From NCBI RefSeq assembly GCF_905147365.1, contig NC_056425.1, forward strand, positions 8,563,501 through 8,627,500: a stretch of 64,000 bases of DNA, in the 5' to 3' direction. Below, piece after piece: positions 54,701-64,000 of the stretch. Numbering within the stretch: the first letter of the stretch is position 1; every line of letters begins with the position of its first letter. The notes under the pieces were generated by a model that ran no database searches, was not told the DNA's origin, and was given only the letters and a program-made list of their open reading frames with translations. A program made the translations under genes and the position numbers. This DNA comes from Aricia agestis (Eukaryota; Arthropoda; Insecta; Lepidoptera; Lycaenidae).

Positions 54701-57700
54701 GCGGGTATACGTAAGTGCGTACGCGTCACCGTTTCCATAGAACCCGTGGAACGCCATTCCCGAATCGCGTTTACTACTTGACCTGAAAATATTAGTTGTT
54801 TAATTCCAAGGATATTTTTTAGCACACAGTTAATAATATTGCGTAAATAAAATTGTTTGCTGTTAACACAATAATGTTAAAAAAATTTTGAAACAACCCC
54901 CGATTAAAAGTTCTAATAAGTGTCAGGAAACAGAATGCAAACTAACTTACGCAACTTACAACACCTCTATTTTTTGTCGGGGGTTAAAAACAAATACGGT
55001 AGACTTGATATTTTGCCTCCTTGCGTAGAGGGAACGACAAGCCGCGACTATAGCGCTATTTCGCTCACACATCACAGCCTTATTATGCCAGCTACACTCA
55101 CCAAGCACGTTATACGTGTGAAATCGTCGATCGGGCACCGCAGCAAGCGGCGTTAGATCCGTGCCGGGCGTGAAGCGAGACAGAACATCGCGCGTCCGCA
55201 CTAGCAACGTAGAGGGCGCTGCTAGCCGCGGCCATAGCGCCGTCTCGCTCACACACTCGACCGGGTTGGACAGATATATCCCCCGGGGGCTCACACCCCA
55301 CACCATTTGGTGATGCCACGCGTCGGGTATCTCGCCCTCGCATCCCATTTGAAGGTTTAAAGTCAGGATCGGTACCGCTCCTGAAATTGAGTACACAGTC
55401 AAGTTCGATCATAAATAAAACACCATAATTTGTTTATTAGTGTCTTATTTGGGTACTCATTTATCAATTCTACAAAAAATGTGCTTCACAATATTACAGA
55501 TTACACATTTTGAACACCAATAACAAAGATAGAGTAAGTTGCAACATTAAACAATTCATTTTAAATTTTGAGGCATTCAGTTTCTCTACATCTATTTACA
55601 GTAAGGTTTGATATCATCAAAGAATAGACAATCTACATTTACAGCTAATAATCATATTATAATTACTTACCGAGTGAAATCCAATCAGCCAACCAATGAG
55701 ACAGCGACACAACTCTCTCGGGGTATGTGGGGAAGAACCTCGCTGTGACCAGCCCGTCCGAGGCCTTGTGTATACCGGACACCAGGTCCGCAGCCGTGCA
55801 ACCAGCAACAGCCCGGGAGAGAAGATACCTGAGAAGGTAAAAATACTAAACAGTCTACCAAAACAACTAGTACTTAAGTTACTAAAATATAAGCAAAGGC
55901 ATCGAATACGAAACTTATTGAAACAACATTTTATGCAAAATATCTGTAATTAAAATTGTCATTTCCTAGAGTAGTAATATAAATGTAATATTATTTAAGG
56001 TAGAGATAATATATCATAGAAAGTTGTCATAGCTATTATAATATTGTATTCTGTCACAACTAACAATTTATATTAGTGTGCTATTATATAGAATAAGCAA
56101 CTCCTTACAACTTATAAAATCTCATATGAGATTACCATTATAAGTATTGTATAAGTGTTGTGTTTGGCTTTTGTTACTCGAAATAAACAGATTTTTTATT
56201 TATTTATTTTTATTAGAAGTAGAGAAGGTTGAAACTATTTATTATCTATATATTTCTATATACATATTATTTCTTTTTGTCATATAATGCAAAGTTTCAA
56301 ATAAAATTAAAGTTCAAACAGAGAATCAAATCACAAAACTTCATAAAAAAAGTACAACATTTTATGAAATTTCGTGCTTTTTGATTATATCTTACCTGAT
56401 CAAAGTAGGTTAATTGTTAATTAAACATATGTATTATGCTTAGACTGGGTTGCACCAACTAACTTTAACTTTGACTACAGTGCAAAATGTCAAATATTTG
56501 GGTAAAGTTAAAAATGGACGCCATCAAGACGCCATATTTAACCATAACCATAGAGCTCGACAAGGTTTTAAATGCACGTGGCGAAAAAAGGAACTAACGC
56601 TGTCATCATACAAAAACGCCATTTTTGACAGTTCTCCTTTGCCAGCAGCGCCCTCGCCCACGAGCATTTATAACCTTGTTGGATCAGCTGTCATCTGTCA
56701 ATTTCTCCGGACAAAGTTAAGGATAAAGTTAAAGTTAAATTTACCTTAACTATAAGTAACCATAAATTTAACTTTAAATTTAACTTTACCCACGCCTCTG
56801 GTGCAACCCAGTCTTATTATTTATCCAATTATCTTCTCTTTTTTCATATGAAGAACGAGAGTAGATAACAAGTTTTAAACAGGTGTGTGGTTAGTTCTTA
56901 CTTCTTATATAAACGTTTAATCTGAAGTTCAAAATGCGAAAGTTATGATAGATTTAAGTTAAATTTTAAAGATTTACCTGGGTATTGGGGCATTATTAGC
57001 TCTCTGCCTCGTGCCAACTGCAGCATTAATTCGGTCCACGTTCCAAGGTATACCAAGTGCAATCTGAAACATTTAATAAAAACTTTGCAATCTCTAAAAC
57101 ACTGATAAGCAATAACATTGATTTACTAGTTTCATGTTTTATATTTTTGGGACCTATTTCATTTTTATAGCCTATGGTCCAAACTCGGCAATACTTTTAA
57201 ACAAGAAATTGTTTTATATTAGGTTGGGCAAAAAGTTTCTTCGCATTTTATATAAATATTCAAAAGGTTTTTTTATAAAGTTTATTTACAATTGACTAAA
57301 GTATATAGGAATAAGGAATTACTTCATGGTACCCTAGACATGGGAAAAGGAGTAAAGGTAAACAGAGAAAAAGGTGGGCTGATGATTTTAAACCAATTGC
57401 TGGAGTAACTTGGAGTAGAGTGGCCAGAGACAGACGAGAATGGAAGAGGCTAGAGGAGGCCTTTGCCAAATGGCAATCAGAAATTGATAAACTTAGATAA
57501 CTTAGTATTTTAAAAACGTTACTGTAATTCTGAAGTAAAGGCTATAAATAAATAAATAAATAAAATAAAGTATATAGGTGCCATTTTGTTCGATAACTTT
57601 TTGCCATCTTGTTGGTAGGGACATGATCCCATTGCTATAAAAATTTTGGGGCTTCTGATAAAAAAATCACAAGAGGACTGCCAAAACCACATGGGTTTTG

Positions 57701-60700
57701 GCAGTCTTCTTGTGATGTCAACCTGACACTGACTAAGGAATTGTGCAGTGACCGAAACAGGTGGAAATCTGAAGGTGCAAGGTCAGGACTATACGGCGGA
57801 TGCATTAACACCTCCCAGCCAAACTCCCGTAATTTTTGCTGAGTGGCTAATGATGTGTGAGGTCTAGCGTTATCATGGTGAGAAACCACACCCCTTCTGT
57901 TGATTAATTCAGGCCGCTTTCTCTCGACTTCTTGCTTTAATCTCATCAGTTGTTCGCAGTACAGTTCAGAATCGATGGTCCTGCCTGGCGGTAACAGCTC
58001 ATAATGAATAATGTCCTTCCCACTCCCAATAATGTCAATCCCACCACACACACAGCATCACCTTGTTGCGAGTTAACTCGGGTTTCGCCACAATCTGTGA
58101 AGCCTGACTGGCCTTTGACCACGATCTTTTTCGCACGTTCTTGTCGTACGTGATCCACTTTTCATTATCAGTTATCAGCTTCTTCGAAAATGGTTCGGTT
58201 TCATTACGTCGTAATAAAGAATCACAAATGAGTACACGGTTCATTAGGTTTCTTTCAGTGAGCTCATGAGGCACCCAAATATCGAGCTTTTTTGTGTACC
58301 AAGCTTTTTTCAAATGCGCCAAAACCGTTTTGTGGTCAATCCCCATTTCTTCAGCTACATCGTAACTACTAATATGCCGATCTTGCTCCACTTTAACCCC
58401 ATATAGTTTGGGTCTGTCCGTCTGTCTGTCTGTCCGTCTGTCTGACCGTCTGTTTGTCCGTCTGTCTGTCCGTCTGTCTGTTCGTCTGTCTGTCCGTCTG
58501 TCTGTCCGCGATTTTTCTCAGAGACTATAAGGCCTACAAATCTGTAATTCGGCATGAATGTACATCTTTTATATACTTTATATAAATGGAATATACAATC
58601 ATAAAATATTATCTATCTATACTTCTTCTATATCTATACTCTATATACTTGTAATAAAATCGTAGAGGTAAAATTTTTGTAAATTAAAAATAAACTTGAA
58701 AAAACGAGTCAGGGGCATAGTAGAAGAGTAATAGAACACATTTTAACTGTTTTTGAAATTTTTGTTTCTCTGTCTGTTTGTCGGTTTGTCTGTTTGTCTG
58801 TTTGTACAGGCTAATCTCTGAATCCGCTGGACCGATTTCAATGAAATTTGGCATGATGATACCTTACATCCCTGGTCAACATCTTAGATACCGACTTTTT
58901 AACCGACTTTAAAAAAAGAAGGAGTAAATATTTACTTTGCTGTTTGTGGTCAGATTTTCAAAATTATTTTTTGTTGTATAGATTGCCCGAGCTTGATACC
59001 ATGTTTACAATCAAATCAGCCAAGTGCGAGTCGGACTCGCGCACGAAGGGTTCCGCACCGTTATAGAGAAAAAATAGGCCAAAAGTTGTGTTTTTGTATG
59101 AGAGCCCCCCTTAAATTTTAATTATATTCTAATCTATATATATATAAATGGATTTTCAAATGTGTTAGTCGCGCTAAAACTCGAAAACGGCTGGACGGAT
59201 TGGGCTGATTTTAGTCTTAAAATATTCGTAGAAGTCCAGGGAAGGTTTTAAAGTGACACGAAGTTCAGCGGGACAGCTAGTTGTATTATTAATTATTAAA
59301 GTACACATATAATGAAGAATTCTGTGAAAAATTCAACTGCCTGCCTGTTGTCATTATTGATATCAAGCAAAAAAGGCCAAAAAAAATTTTTTTTTTTTTT
59401 TATGAAATAAGGGGGCAAACGAGCAAACGGGTCACCTGATGGAAAGCAACTTCCGTCGCCCATGGACACTCGCAGCATCAGAAGAGCTGCAGGTGCGTTG
59501 CCGGCCTTTTAAGAGGGAATAGGGTAATAGGGGAGGGTAGGGATGGGAAGGGAATAGGGGAGGGTAGGGAAGGGAATGGGGTAGGGGATTGGGCCTCCGG
59601 TAAACTCACTCACTCGGCGAAACACAGCGCTAGCGCTGTTTCACGCCGGTTTTCTGTGAGAACGTGGTATTTCTCCGGTCGAGCCGGCCCATTCGTGCCG
59701 AAGCATGGCTCTCCCACGTATGTTTGTTGTATGGGAGCCCTCCTTAAATATTGATTTTATTTTGTTTTCAGTATAAATTGTTTGTTATAGCGGCAACAGA
59801 TATACACAATCTGTAAAAATTTCAGAACTCTAGCTATAAAGGTTCTTGAGATACAGCCTGAAGAAGACAGATGGACAGACAACGAAGTCTTAGTAATAGG
59901 GTCTCGTTTTTACCCTTTGGGTACGGAACCCTAAAAATAGTGACTTGATAAGTAATGGAATTTAAGGAACTCCTCGAAATTTACAACGACAACCAAAGTG
60001 ATTACCAATTCTAGCAAAGGTCGATCTTTAAAACTTTTCCTAATATTCGTAAACGATTATCCAAAGCCTGGATGGATATTGATCACTGTGTATCTCAATT
60101 CGTTACCGGCCATGGAAATTTTAAAGTCAAACTTTACGGATCTAAGTGAATTGGTCGAGCACATAGGTAGAAATGGTAGAATATGTACGACCGAAGGCAG
60201 TATGTTTGAATAAACCTCTCATCATGTTCTCTGGGAGAGTTTTTTCTGCCAAGACGAAAGAACTACAATGCTAGACAACCTACAGTGTAAATCTGAAGCG
60301 ACATCATACTACGGTGATATCGTGGACAGCGCTATAGGAACTTAATCCGTGCTTTCAAGCGTTTTTGTCACAATTATTATTGGCTGTTGTCTAACACAAC
60401 AAATTCCAATTTGTTTCCTTTCGAAGAAAGGATTTTTCGAAACGATAAGTATCTAAGGTTTCCTGGGTTTTTGATGTAAATTAAAAATGTCGTGTGTAAA
60501 TCCAAATAAAATAGTAGTAGATGGGTGTTCAATTTTCTAAATCTCGATTTTAATAACATACATTCACGCGGACGAAGTTGCGGGCAACAGCTAGTCCATA
60601 CTAATATTATAAATGCGAAAGTATCTCTGTCTGTCTGTCTCGCTTTCACGCCAAAACTACTGAACCGATTGCAATGAAATTTTGTACACAGTTATTCTAG

Positions 60701-63673
60701 AGTCTGAGAAAGGACATAGGCTACATTTTGATGTGGGAAAATATCTTATTTCCATAAAAATATCGATGAAAATGAAATCGCATTGCGCGTGGCCAGCGCT
60801 CATCCCGGGGGTCCTGGGTTCGAGTCCCGCAGGCGGAACAAAAAGTTTTCAATGTTCCTGGGTCTTGGATGTGTATTAAAATAAAATTTCAAAAATCTTA
60901 AATATATTTTATGTATAATATTATAAAAAATCTAGAAATATATCGATGCAATGAACATTTTAGTTCTAATACGATTCAACAGATGGCGTTTTATTTTTTA
61001 CTTCATTGTAACATAGAACTAATCATACTTATTAGTTACTAGCTGTTACCCGCGACTTCGTCCGCGTGGACTTCAGTTTATAAAGCGCGATGTCAACAAA
61101 ATTGGTGTCAAAAGCTTTTATAAAAAAACCCTGATACCCCTTAAATCAATACAGCTGTGCAGTGTGCATTAAACTTTATATTTTATGCCAAATTTTAAAG
61201 CTTATTTAGCCCCCCAATTACACAACTTTACCCATAAACTATTTATCATTGATAGGTTTAAGGTTACGTCACTGCACAGATAAAGTACTGAGTTATTTAA
61301 TACCGTAGAATAGATATAACAATCGAAAAAAAATCAAAACTTAAATATAAGATGATACCACCTCTTATAGAAAGACTTTAGAGCAAGCGTCAGCGCGATA
61401 TAGAAGACGCACGGCGCCATCTATTATGAATTTTTGGAACTAACTTAATTTGAACAAATTTACGCATTTTCACCCCCTGACAACCCTTTTTTCCAGTAAA
61501 AAAGTAGCCTATGTCCTTTCTCAGGCTTTAGACTATCTGTATACAAAATTTTATTACAATCGGTTCGGTAGTTTTGGCGTTTGGCGTGAAATTGAGACAG
61601 ACAGAGATACTTTCGCATTTATAATATTAGTATAGATTATGTGCAAACTGCACAGCTGTTTTTGTGTATTTTGATGAATTAAGGGCCGCGCTACACCGGA
61701 ATGGCAGCGGCGAGGCGAGCACTTTCTGCAACGCTGCCATTCCGGTGTACCGCGGCCCTAAGAGGGGTACCACTTACCAGGGTTTTAAAAAGTTTTTAAA
61801 TTTGACACAAATTTTGTTGACACCGCGCGCTATAAACTAAAGTCCACGCGGACGAAGTCGCGGGCAACAGCTAGTTGAAAATAAACTTGAAAAAATGAGT
61901 CAGGGGCATGTTAGAAGAGTAGTAGAACACATTTTAACTGTTTTTGAAATTTTTGTTTCTCTGTCTGTTTGTCTGTTTGTACAGGCTAATCTCTGAATCC
62001 GCTAGACCGATTTCAATGAAATTTGGCATGATAATACCTTACATCCCTGGTCAACATCTTAGATACTTTTTTTAACCGACTTTAAAAAAAGGATTAATGT
62101 TTACTTTGCTGTTTGTGGTCAGATTTTCGAAATTCTTTTTTTGTTGTATAGATTGCCCGAATTTGATACCATCCTTACAAGCTAAATCAGCCAAGTGCGA
62201 GTCGGACTTGCGCACGAAGAGTTCCGTACTGTTATAGAGAAAAAATAGGCCAAAAGTTGTGTTTTTGTATGGGAGCCCCCCTTAAAATTTAATTATATTC
62301 TAATTTTATTATTAATCATAGAAGTACAAATACAATTAAGGATTCTGTGAAAATTTCACCAGCATGCCTGGTTGTCATTATTGATATCAAGCAAAAAAGG
62401 CCAAAAAAATCATGTTTGTTTTATGGGAGCCCCCCTTAAATATTGATTTTATTTTATTTTCAGTATTTGGTGTTATAGCGGCAATAGATATACACAATCT
62501 GTAAAATTTTCAGAGCTCTAGCTATAACGGTTCTTAAGATACAGCCTGGAGACAGACAGACGGACAGACAACGAAGTCTTAGTAATAGGGTCCCATTTTT
62601 ACCTTTTGGGTACAAAACCCTAAAAACGGTGACTTGATAAGTAATGGAATTGAAGAAACTCGAAATTTACAACGACAACCAAAGTGATTACCAATTCTAG
62701 CAACTACACGGTCGATCTTTAAAACTTTTCCTAATATTCGTAAACGATTATCCAAACCCTGGGTGGATATAATTGACCACTGTGTAATGTGTATCTCAAT
62801 TCATTACCGGCCATGGAAATTTTAAAGTCTACAGATCTAAGTCGGTCGGTCATCGGTCGAGCACATAGGTAGAAATGGTAGAATATGTACGACCGATTGC
62901 AGTATGTTTGAATAAACCTCTCATCATGTTCTCTGGGAGAGTTTTTTCTGCCAAAACGAAAGAACTACCTACAATGCTAGACAACCTACAGTGTAAATCT
63001 GATGTCGAATACTGCGGTGCTATCGTGGACAGCGCTATAGGAACTTAATCCGTGCCTATAGGCGTGTTTGTCACAATTATTATTGGCAACAGTCTAACAC
63101 AACAAATTCTAATTTGTTTCCCTTCAAAGAAAGGATTTTTCAAAACGAGTATCTGAGGTTCAAGTTTCCTGGGTATTTTGATGTAAATTAAAAATTTCGT
63201 GTGTAATATAGATCCAAATAAAATAGTCGTAGATAGGTGTTCGATTTTCCAAATCACGATTTTAATAACATACATTCACGCGGACGAAGTTGCAGGCAAC
63301 AGCTAGTATTTTATATAAAATATAAATGGAATATAAAATCTTAAAATATATGGTACCTCTCATACACATCAAGCGGGGGTGATTTATTTTTTCCGCGTCC
63401 ACCCCACCATTCAGTCTAGCTAGGTCTCATTTTCAGAAAATGCTATTTAATCGTTTTATCAGGCAATGTATATTTTCATTGCCTTGCAGATTGCAAAAAT
63501 TTGAAAAAATTTCTATGAATACTCACAAATACATTAACAACAGCGGTGGCGCCGCAAGCTGACGTGCCGATCTGTGTCACCTGCCGCTCGCACGCCTCGC
63601 GCTCCGACCACACCATGCAACGCGGCGGCTCCACGCACGTTATGTTCGAGCGGCCCGCTCCGTCCGACTCCTG
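51692..63673 (-). CDS. Conserved protein with Cys/His peptidase-like signature, C-terminal 299 aa (5' exons off the window)
   Basis: Minus-strand exons in transcript order: 63673-63527, 57063-56978, 55828-55671, 55380-55102, 54782-54603 and 51741-51692, all with GT-AG introns and matching phases. Together they total 900 nt and end in TAA. The frame enters open from beyond 64,000. Notable motifs: QIGTSACGATAVVNVF early, where Cys followed by G(A/P)T in a helix start is as in papain/C39-type cysteine peptidases. About 130 residues later comes DAWHHQMVWGV with GIYLSNPVE, matching the His and Asn/Asp positions of that fold. Then follow LLVRTRDVLSRF, YNVLGQVVNAIREW and a His/Ala-rich tail. I suspect a metazoan BIVM-like or actin-maturation-protease-like (ACTMAP) protein, but cannot choose from memory. 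Whether it is catalytic is inference. Confidence 0.82.
52610..52807. mobile_element. MITE with GGGGCCGAGTACCATCG ends, TTAA flanks
   Basis: GGGGCCGAGTACCATCG and CGATGGTACCCGGCCTC are inverted, with TTAA on both sides. This fits piggyBac-type TTAA or TWA targeting. In the last intron of the minus-strand gene. Confidence 0.8.
53742..54127. mobile_element. GC-rich foldback with GAGGCAGCCTC units
   Basis: Imperfect inverted ends (AACTGACCAAGCGAGCGG against a near complement ending GCTGGCTCAATCAGTA). Inside are several GCGAGGC / GCCTCGC units and a palindrome-like pair CGAGGCAGCCTCGG / CCGAGGCTGCCTCG. The open frame on minus is a by-product. Confidence 0.55.
54316..54720 (-). repeat. 174-bp tandem array of the exon plus its splice donor (about 2.3 units)
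   Basis: GGTCAGCGCCGCCAGCGTCA-type sequence starts at 54316, 54490 and 54664, exactly 174 bp apart. The middle unit repeats about 130 nt of the exon at 54603-54782, in an open frame, with its own GCACG|GTGAGT donor and about 50 nt of intron. The third (54316-54423) is cut off within the exon part. Differences between units are few. Confidence 0.9.
54603..54782 (-). CDS. Minus-strand gene, exon 5 in window (unit 1 of a tandem array)
   Basis: Acceptor ATATTTTCAG, donor GCACG|GTGAGT. 180 nt. Encodes QVVNAIREWRSTGSMETVTR, THLRIPAAYRAGVTLAALTG and SEAHRRLVHAPHLP. It is GC-rich, and most of it is duplicated downstream. Confidence 0.88.
55102..55380 (-). CDS. Minus-strand gene, exon with His motif
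   Basis: Acceptor CTCAATTTCAG, donor GCTTG|GTGAGT. 279 nt. Encodes GAVPILTLNLQMGCEGEIPD, AWHHQMVWGVSPRGIYLSN and PVECVSETALWPRL, the best conserved-looking part. Confidence 0.9.
55671..55828 (-). CDS. Minus-strand gene, exon YLLSRAVAGC
   Basis: Acceptor TACCTTCTCAG, donor CACTCG|GTAAGT. 158 nt. Encodes YLLSRAVAGCTAADLVSGIH and FFPTYPERVVSLSHWLADW. Confidence 0.88.
55829..56977 (-). other. Intron of the minus-strand gene with a 371-bp MITE
   Basis: 1.15-kb intron. Apart from the MITE at 56443-56813 it is AT-rich without features. Confidence 0.6.
56443..56813. mobile_element. MITE with GACTGGGTTGCACCA ends, TTA duplication
   Basis: GACTGGGTTGCACCAACTAA / GGTGCAACCCAGTC inverted, with many AACTTTAACTTT units near both ends. 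TTA on both flanks (56440-56442, 56814-56816). Confidence 0.85.
56978..57063 (-). CDS. Minus-strand gene, next exon (86 nt)
   Basis: Acceptor AATGTTTCAG, donor CCCAG|GTAAAT. Encodes IALGIPWNVDRINAAVGTRQ RANNAPIP and leaves two bases for the next exon (Arg). Confidence 0.85.
57219..58401 (-). mobile_element. Decayed mariner (cecropia-like), 5'-truncated, with nested LINE
   Basis: The low end carries a mariner-type terminal repeat TTAGGTTGGGCAAAAAGTTT next to a TA. Minus-strand frames give transposase: ISSYDVAEEMGIDHKTVLAH, KLDIWVPHELTERN, LITDNEKWITYD, KVMLCVWWD, SHHDNARPHTS, YSPDLAPSDFHLF, and LPTRWQKVIEQNG at the C terminus. The spacing of the last two Asp fits D34D. The first catalytic Asp (canonical TGDEKW) is Asn here (TDNEKW). 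Frameshifts lie near 58040 and 57640. The N-terminal third and 5' repeat are missing: the element ends at a GTCT microsatellite. A 256-bp LINE end is inserted at 57310-57565. Dead. Confidence 0.88.
57310..57565 (+). mobile_element. 5'-truncated LINE 3' end nested in the mariner, 13-bp TSD
   Basis: The plus-strand frame reads RWADDFKPIAGVTWSRVARD, RREWKRLEEAFAKWQ and a stop, the typical C-terminal tail of an insect non-LTR retrotransposon. A short 3' UTR and AAAT repeats follow. Flanked by TAAAGTATATAGG at 57297-57309 and 57566-57578. Confidence 0.88.
58412..58508. repeat. (CTGT/CCGT)n microsatellite
   Basis: Imperfect run of GTCTGTCTGTCCGTCTGTCT units. Its left end marks the broken 5' end of the mariner. 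Confidence 0.93.
59133..59280 (+). mobile_element. LEP1-like mini-Helitron, 148 bp, nested
   Basis: TCTATATATATATAAATGG to GGGACAGCTAG. The parallel copy at about 62290-62310 lacks it and reads straight across (TATTCTAA|TTTTATTATT), proving insertion between A and T with no duplication. Near-identical to 2971-3118. Confidence 0.92.
59387..59719 (-). mobile_element. ACGTGGGAGAGCC SINE-like element (reverse), nested
   Basis: T-run, ATGAAATAAGGGGGCAAACG to GGCTCTCCCACGT. The parallel empty site near 62405-62415 reads GGCCAAAAAAATCATGTTTG. Confidence 0.9.
60595..60786 (+). mobile_element. LEP1-like Helitron 5' part
   Basis: TCCATACTAATATTATAAAT, GCGAAAGTATCTCTGTCTGT, ACTACTGAACCGATTGCAAT is the canonical 5' part. 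It starts at the base after the previous element's CTAG and is cut by the SINE at about 60787. Confidence 0.75.
60787..60930 (+). mobile_element. tRNA-derived SINE, family 2, copy C
   Basis: GGGTTCGAGTCCCGCAGGCG B box, then GAACAAAAAGTTTTCAATG and GTCTTGGATGTGTATTAAA. It lacks the 3' part seen in copies A and B. Confidence 0.8.
61039..61636 (-). mobile_element. LEP1-like Helitron (reverse), 598 bp
   Basis: CTAGCTGTTACCCGCGACTT at the left and ATTTATAATATTAGTATAGA at the right, both at A|T junctions. The interior has AATCGGTTCGGTAGTTTTGG and GACAGACAGAGATACTTTCG. Confidence 0.8.
61683..61758. mobile_element. MITE family GGGCCGCG (76-bp copy), TAA duplication
   Basis: GGGCCGCGCTACACCGGAAT and complement with almost no interior. 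TAA on both flanks. Short relative of 1595-1840. Confidence 0.85.
61863..63306 (+). mobile_element. Larger Helitron-like element, copy 2
   Basis: Parallel to copy 1 but without the nested insertions. It is preceded directly by another 3' end (GCGGACGAAGTCGCGGGCAA then CAGCTAG at about 61866-61873) and ends with CGGACGAAGTTGCAGGCAAC AGCTAG at 63306. Short frames only. Confidence 0.65.
63527..63673 (-). CDS. Minus-strand gene, exon with Cys motif
   Basis: Acceptor CATTTTCAG, donor TATTT|GTGAGT; 49 codons, phase 0 at both ends. Encodes RSNITCVEPPRCMVWSEREA and QIGTSACGATAVVNVF. A second CAG makes the first codon optional (NAGNAG-type acceptor). Confidence 0.85.
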
Positions 63674-64000
63674 CTGAAAATGAAGAGTAGATGTGATATA
63701 TCGAAAATAGGCTTTAATCTATTTTACATTTTGATTCAAATGTATGCAGAAATATTAAAATAGATGTGATGATAACATATAAAAAAAAGCTAAATAGTAA
63801 ATTTCGATTCAATTTGATCCTAATTATAGACAAGTACTTGCCAGTTGCCTATAATAGAAGAAAGTGCTTAATAACAGCATACTTGTTACTCGATGTATTA
63901 ACGACTCTAAAATCTACATGGCTTACAAACCAAATTCTATCATACAACATAGTAGAATACATTTTATAACAACATTATTTTATAACAACATTATTTTACT
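63674..64000 (-). other. Intron of the minus-strand gene, cut by the window end
   Basis: AT-rich. A tandem TTTTATAACAACATTA is repeated twice at the extreme right end. No further exon seen before 64,000. Confidence 0.6.

Larger units (their letters stand above)
58639..60594 (+). mobile_element. Larger Helitron-like element, copy 1 (with two nested insertions)
   Basis: Starts near TCTATATCTATACTC and ends CGGACGAAGTTGCGGGCAAC then AGCTAG. From AAATAAACTTGAAAAAACGA onward it runs parallel to the copy at 61863-63306. Both have CCAAGTGCGAGTCGGACT, GGGTACGGAACCCTAAAAAT-type, and GTAAACGATTATCCAAAGCC phrases in the same order. Copy 1 additionally holds a 148-bp mini-Helitron and a SINE-like element. 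No Rep/helicase frame is seen. The 5' end is tentative. Confidence 0.65.

Noticed and set aside
58408..58555. Frame with repeated TDGQTDGQ
   Set aside because: Translation of a CTGT/CCGT microsatellite.

Overview
The window looks like a moth or butterfly (Lepidoptera) nuclear genome. It is AT-rich with intron-containing genes. Intergenic and intronic DNA is packed with repeats typical of Lepidoptera: LEP1-like miniature Helitrons ending in CTAG, tRNA-derived SINEs, a second SINE-like family with ends ACGTGGGAGAGCC and a poly-A tail, many MITEs flanked by TAA/TTA, decayed mariner, hAT-like elements and truncated LINEs. I see no bacterial or viral gene cluster. Family names were assigned by eye, without any database search.

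Layout. 1-18.5 kb: no convincing host gene; MITEs, Helitrons, SINEs and a dead RNase-H LINE (about 9.46-12.17 kb). 18.6-27.2 kb, + strand: a complete six-exon farnesyl diphosphate synthase-like gene (copy 1, 424 aa). 27.2-32.7 kb: repeats, a LINE fragment, a THAP-like remnant and a 650-bp hAT-like element. 32.7-48.1 kb, + strand: a second six-exon FPPS gene (copy 2, 383 aa) with an 8.3-kb first intron. 48.1-51.7 kb: a LEP1-like Helitron and otherwise little. 51.7-63.7 kb, - strand: six exons giving the C-terminal 299 aa of a conserved protein with a cysteine-peptidase-like Cys/His arrangement; its 5' exons lie beyond 64,000. Its 6.5-kb intron is almost entirely nested transposons.

The two FPPS genes share exon number, all intron phases and two identical exon lengths (204 and 240 nt), so they are a tandem duplicate pair. 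FPPS makes farnesyl diphosphate from IPP and allylic diphosphates, the precursor of juvenile hormone in insects. Copy 2 keeps all expected catalytic motifs. Copy 1 keeps a full open frame, correct splice sites and the second Asp-rich motif (DDFLD), but its first Asp-rich motif reads RDLMD instead of DDxxD, the residues just before it are changed, and the conserved GQ of helix F is GH. That pattern fits a synthase paralogue with altered chemistry (different substrate, or terpene-synthase-like) better than a pseudogene, and is the most interesting biology here.

Other striking structures: a 140-bp tandem array that copies most of FPPS copy-2 exon 2 with its splice donor four times; a 174-bp array doing the same to an exon of the minus-strand gene; a SINE whose tail forms the splice acceptor of FPPS copy-2 exon 6; and insertion histories readable from target-site duplications or empty sites.
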